Source: Opisthocomus hoazin (taxonomy: Eukaryota; Chordata; Aves; Opisthocomiformes; Opisthocomidae). From it: a DNA stretch of 64,000 nt. Below are positions 60,201 through 64,000 of the stretch, piece after piece (the first letter of the stretch is position 1; the number at the start of each line of letters is the position of its first letter). Made by a program: the position numbers and the translations under genes. The notes under the pieces were generated by a model. It ran no database searches, was not told the origin of the DNA, and worked only from the letters and a program-made list of their open reading frames with translations. The DNA is taken from the NCBI RefSeq assembly GCF_030867145.1, contig NC_134431.1:8323089-8387088 (forward strand). The letters run 5' to 3'.

Positions 60201-62144
60201 GAAAACTCAGTGTCCTCTTCTGGTTTTTTACTTACTTTTTTTCCCTCTTTGCAGACTACTTGGACTCTGAAGATGCCATTTATCTGACCACCATGGATAC
60301 TCCTGTGGTAGGTAGTGCCTCTGCATGTTTTAAGCAACATGTAACTACTCTGGTCTGTCTGCAGCGTTCTGAATACCCTTCCCCCTGCAAGACGTGGCAT
60401 CGGGATGAATCTACCTGCGTGAGCAGGAACAGTGTACTTGTAATGCACTGAGCAAACTTTTCTTTTCCCTGCACACCCTCCTGTTTTCAATTGTAGGGAG
60501 GCTGGGTGCTGCTTACTGATGGGTGTGGTTTGTCTGTATTCTGTAGATATCTGACAACTATATTCCTGGAGATACTGAGAGAAAGATGGAAGGTGAGGAG
60601 AAAAACACGATGGTAGACAATGAAATCATTCCAGACAAAGCTGTACCTGTCGAAGAGAACCTGTCCAACAAGATCTCCATGGCAAGCACAGCCAACAGCA
60701 GCATCTTTGAAAGAACAGAAGTCCTTACAGGTAATATTCCACCTTGTCCTGTTAAATCACTAATACTGTAAATCCAAATGGCTTCTATTGTTTCTTGTTT
60801 CTCTGGGGAGCAGTTCCCTGCTGGCGAAGGGGAGTGAGATGCCTTGCCTCTGTGACTACCTGTAGCAGGGTCACTTCTGCCTTATAGTCCTTAAACAGCG
60901 GAAGAACCTACTGCTTGCCTTGCTGGGGTAAACAGCATGGTTTTTGAGCCTGCCAGCTGGCTGTTGGCTTAAGGGCCACACGAGTCATGTGGCAGCTGCT
61001 GTGCACCCAGATACTGCCTCAACAGGAGGTATATCTAGCCATAAATCAATGACATCATAGACTTTCATATCAAATGCAGGTGTTTTCCTGCTAACCTCTG
61101 CCCAGGTCCTGCCTTTTCTGAGCCTTGCTAGGAACCAAGCAACACCTCTAAGGGATCTGAACACCTAGTCAGTTGTTCCAAGTACCTCTGTCCAGAGCAA
61201 ACCCAGGTGACTGGCCTCCCTTCAGCACGTGGGGCAGATCTGTCACAAGGCACGCTTCGTCAAGCGCTTGGCCTGACGGTCTGAGTACAAACCTCGGCAC
61301 ATCGTGCCGACCTGCAGCCGTCCTCCCAGTCAGAGGAGCGAGTGGAAGAGTGGATTGCAAAGCCGCTCAGCCAAGAAGCTGGTTCAGTGCAATGAGTAGG
61401 TACTTCTACTCAAGGGTAAACTTCACTGAAGTCTTGTGGCTACCCTTGGTGTGAGGAGAGAGAAAATCTTGGTGGTTTTTTGTGGCTTTGTGGCCTTTGC
61501 TTGTTAGGGTGGTTTTTGGAGGGAGGTGGTGGTGATCGTGTTTCCGTTAAACAGTACCATCTCACGGAGTCCTTAGTGTGCTCCTGCAGGTAGTCAGCAA
61601 AGCATTCAAATCGGAGCTCGACTGTTTCCCTGGAGTCGGTGCTGTTTGCGGGTAGTGGTGGGGCTTCTTTCGGTGGGGTTTTTCTGTTTCTGTGCAGGGA
61701 GGATGTCTTTTTGTCAAAATTTCTTTCTTGCACTAAACTGGAAGAATAACACAAACTGGTTAATGTCGAACATGTGATTATTCTATGGTTGGATGAAAAG
61801 CAATTTCTGGCCTTTTCCAATCACATCTGCTGCGGCTGAAAGTGCCAGTGCAGCAGAGGACAGGCCCATGGGCGACACTGACTCCGGAGTTCTGGGGGCT
61901 GGCGCTCTTGAAGCAGATTTTGAGGTGTAGCTGATGGTGTGGAGTTGTCCAGGAGTTTAGACTTATTTGCTGCTCTTTTTTTTTCTCTCCAGCTCTCATT
62001 GCAGGAGGGGCAGTGGGCCTCCTGTTTGCTGTCTTCCTGATCCTCCTCTTAGTCTACCGCATGAAGAAAAAGGATGAAGGCAGTTACGACCTTGGGAAGA
62101 AACCGATCTACAAGAAAGCCCCTACAAATGAGTTCTATGCTTAA
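45252..62144 (+). CDS. SDC4: Syndecan-4
   Basis: The five coding exons are 45252-45329, 59156-59297, 60255-60307, 60547-60730 and 61993-62144, giving 202 aa. All introns are GT-AG with matching phases. Residues 1-24 are the signal peptide. Ser-Gly glycosaminoglycan sites sit in acidic context at Ser43, Ser70 and Ser72, and N-glycan sequons at Asn129 and Asn141. The membrane segment is about 153-174 with the GGxxG-type dimer motif. The cytoplasmic tail has C1 ([10 protein letters not shown]), the syndecan-4 variable region ([14 protein letters not shown], which binds PIP2 and PKC-alpha) and C2 (EFYA, a PDZ ligand). It is a heparan-sulfate co-receptor at focal adhesions. The whole syndecan architecture is present and undamaged. 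Intron 1 is 13.8 kb. Confidence 0.98.
55584..55608 (+). repeat. G-quadruplex-type motif in SDC4 intron 1
   Basis: Repeated GGGGT units followed by GGGCTAGGG satisfy the four-G-tract rule for a quadruplex on the + (coding) strand. Confidence 0.6.
56590..56650 (+). repeat. Short tandem duplication in SDC4 intron 1
   Basis: AAATGTGGCTCGCTGCCCACA and AAATGAGGCTCACTGCCCACA lie 40 b apart. A diverged two-copy repeat of unknown role. Confidence 0.7.
57078..57158 (+). repeat. Tandem duplication of about 40 b in SDC4 intron 1
   Basis: GTTGATCTG...GGCACAGCAGCC...TTGTAAGGATCTGCA occurs twice in direct succession, the second unit four or five bases shorter. It is a young two-copy tandem repeat. Confidence 0.85.
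58932..58943 (+). promoter_or_regulatory. SDC4: NF-kappaB consensus site before SDC4 exon 2
   Basis: GGGGAATTTCCC is palindromic and matches GGGRNWYYCC. It lies about 210 b upstream of exon 2. SDC4 is known to be induced by inflammatory signals through NF-kappaB in mammals; function of this intronic site is inferred. Confidence 0.4.
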
Positions 62145-62392
62145 AGCTCAGCAGCACCTTGCGCCCATCAAGGGACAGGCAGACTGTATGGAAACACTGT
62201 GCCCTCAGATGAGATGTGCTGAACAAATGCTCGTTTTGGATTGAATTTCAAAGCTACTTCGAGAAAAAACAAACCTCCTACGTGACCCTTCCCATCCCAC
62301 TCAGCTAACAAGGGCCCAATGAAATACAAAGAGTCTGAAAAAAAAAAACCCTCAGTGTAATTTTTTTTTTTTTCTAAAGCTAGTGTAAAAAG

Positions 62393-62398
62393 AATAAA
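62393..62398 (+). terminator. SDC4: Proximal SDC4 poly(A) signal
   Basis: AATAAA 249 b after the stop codon; possible short 3' UTR isoform. Confidence 0.5.
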
Positions 62399-62628
62399 GA
62401 TGCCAAATTTTCTGCTAGCTTTTATAGAGGGTATATAAACACAAAACAGACTGTGTGGAAGCAAGCACCATGTGTTTGCCTCCAGTGTGCTGTGCTTCTG
62501 TAGAGGATGGCTTTTTTTTTTTATAAACCTTGTTAGTAGATGTCTTGCAGCAGGCTGTGATGTGCAGCGTTTTTGTGGAGAACTATTTATGAATCTCTTA
62601 CACTACAGATAATGTTGCCTTATCAGGG

Positions 62629-62634
62629 AATAAA
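62629..62634 (+). terminator. SDC4: Middle SDC4 poly(A) signal
   Basis: AATAAA within GGGAATAAAAGTCCTGTGGGG, with a GT-rich stretch directly downstream. Confidence 0.5.
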
Positions 62635-62907
62635 AGTCCTGTGGGGCTCAAAATCCCTGAATGCCATAAAGGGCCTGTGGGAATGTCTTCCCAGGAGACT
62701 TCTGTCTGCTCCTGTGGGCCCCAGGCGAGGGTCATTAGTCCATGGAATCAGGACAGCCAGTTTTGTTTGGCTATGACGACACCCTTTCCTTGCCTTCAGT
62801 CTCTTACCTTTTTTTAAGGGTTGCTTGTAGGATCTTTTTTGTAACAAAATTTTAAAGAAAATAGCCTAATGTTTATATAAAGTTTGTAGAAATTGTTTTG
62901 AAATAAT

Positions 62908-62913
62908 AATAAA
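62908..62913 (+). terminator. SDC4: Distal SDC4 poly(A) signal
   Basis: AATAAA at the end of an AATAATAATAAAA run, with T/GT-rich CCCTTTGTGTTTCCTTTGG about 50 b downstream. Confidence 0.55.
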
Positions 62914-62935
62914 AAAAAATCTACTTTTTTAATTT

Positions 62936-64000
62936 CCTCAGATTTATTTTTTCAATCCCTTTGTGTTTCCTTTGGCCGGGCATTTCTCTAGAGATGTTGT
63001 TTTATAAGATTTGTATTCTGAACTGAAGCAGAGTTAGCTACACTGTGTTACAGGTTTCTTCTAGTTCTATAGCAGCTGTTGTAGAGGGCAAAACATATTT
63101 ATGGTTTTCCCGTAACTTTTTTAGGAATTTTTTTTTTTTAATAGAATTATTTATAGTTTCTGGAATGGCTGCTCTTCTCATCTGGTAACTTTTGTCCCTC
63201 TTATGTAAAACACTAATATAATGAGTCTCTGTGAAAACTATTTAAGCTTTATTCTGTGGATTTTAGTTATAAATTCAAGGCAATAACTTCTAGGATTAAT
63301 CTGTATGCACAATTGGGTCCATAATATGATTGAAGTAGGGAAAAGACGAGAGTATTTCTAGCCTGTAATATATTATAATCAGTCCTGTAGAGCTATATAT
63401 TATATATTTTACTGAGAAATATACAGTTAAAAGTGAAAAGGCTGGAGTTAATTCTTCAGCAGCCTTACTGCGTGTGAGAGGCTTGACCTCATTTGTACTG
63501 CTGTGTGTCTGGTGTCGTGTCCTGACCGCAGGTGGGCTGTGCTTGGGCAGTTGGTGGCAGCAGCCGGAGCCTCTGGGTTCCATCCGTGTGCCTCGGGCCC
63601 TGTCGGGGAGCGATGTGCTGGGTTTGGTTCTCTGAGTTGGAGTGGAGATCCCCAGCTGGGGTTGCTCTTTGAAGCGAGCATTGGAAGCTTGCAGTAGGGA
63701 GAAAATAACTCTTTGTTTTGGGGGCTGGCTGGGCTGCAGAGTCCCCTGCGGTGCTGTGCCGAGTACCTGCCTCTTGCAGAAGGCTGGGTTCGGTAGCTGA
63801 ACGTCTGCCTCGGCGGCATCTGCCAGCTGGGAGCACTGAGCTCTCACAGATGCCTAGCTCCGAACCTCCTGCGCTGGGTCTGTCTTCAGATATCGTGTAC
63901 ATAGCTCCTACCTCTACCGAGAGTGAGACCAGTTTCCCAGTGCTCCTAGAGCGAAGGGTAACGTGCGTGTCCCTCTGTTTCCAGGAGGTGTTATGGAACT
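62936..64000. other. SDC4 downstream flank
   Basis: AT-rich to about 63450, then mixed composition. It may be extended SDC4 3' UTR or intergenic; no further gene is recognisable before the window ends. Confidence 0.4.

Larger units (their letters stand above)
62145..62935 (+). other. SDC4: SDC4 3' UTR (minimum extent)
   Basis: AT-rich sequence after the stop codon with three AATAAA signals (62393, 62629, 62908). The last is followed by GT-rich DNA near 62960 and is taken as the main end; the UTR could run further. Confidence 0.6.

Overview
The window is vertebrate nuclear DNA, almost certainly from a bird. The introns are GT-AG, promoters are CpG-rich, and the dominant interspersed repeats are CR1 LINEs. 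The right-hand genes are syndecan-4 (SDC4, + strand) and SYS1 (- strand), arranged head to head as in the SDC4-SYS1-TP53TG5 neighbourhood of amniotes (human 20q13.12). I cannot name the species.

The left 29 kb is a recent tandem segmental duplication. Copy 1 (1-11754), copy 2 (11755-23493) and partial copy 3 (23494-29017) are nearly identical. The copy 1/copy 2 period is 11,754 b and the copy 2/copy 3 period is 11,739 b; the 15-b difference matches a five-base microsatellite that is three units longer in copy 1. The array is open at the left edge, so there may be more copies. Each unit contains a CR1 fragment (-), a compact multi-exon gene (+) that I read as TP53TG5-like, and the CpG-rich promoter and first two coding exons of a neuritin-family gene (+). 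In copies 1 and 2 this is followed by a gag/RNase H/integrase retroviral relic, a long 5'-truncated CR1 (-), and unassigned sequence with a short CR1 tail.

Only copy 3 leads into the single neuritin terminal exon (31331-31556). One complete neuritin-like gene (27442-31556, predicted 138 aa, GPI-type) is therefore preceded by two upstream copies of its promoter and exons 1-2 that have no terminal exon of their own. The TP53TG5-like gene is present in all three copies with its poly(A) signal. This array is the candidate undescribed system: amplification of a fast-evolving gene together with alternative 5' ends for a neurite-growth factor gene.

From 31557 to 44280 the sequence is mostly single-copy: neuritin 3' UTR, convergent intergenic DNA, SYS1 in three coding exons (36832-38489, -) with a degenerate minisatellite and a 19-G run in intron 1, a CR1 tail (+), and the SYS1-SDC4 intergenic region. 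A pyrimidine tract of about 780 b (44281-45066) ends just upstream of the SDC4 TATA-like box. SDC4 has five coding exons (45252-62144, predicted 202 aa), a 13.8-kb first intron, and a 3' UTR with several AATAAA signals.
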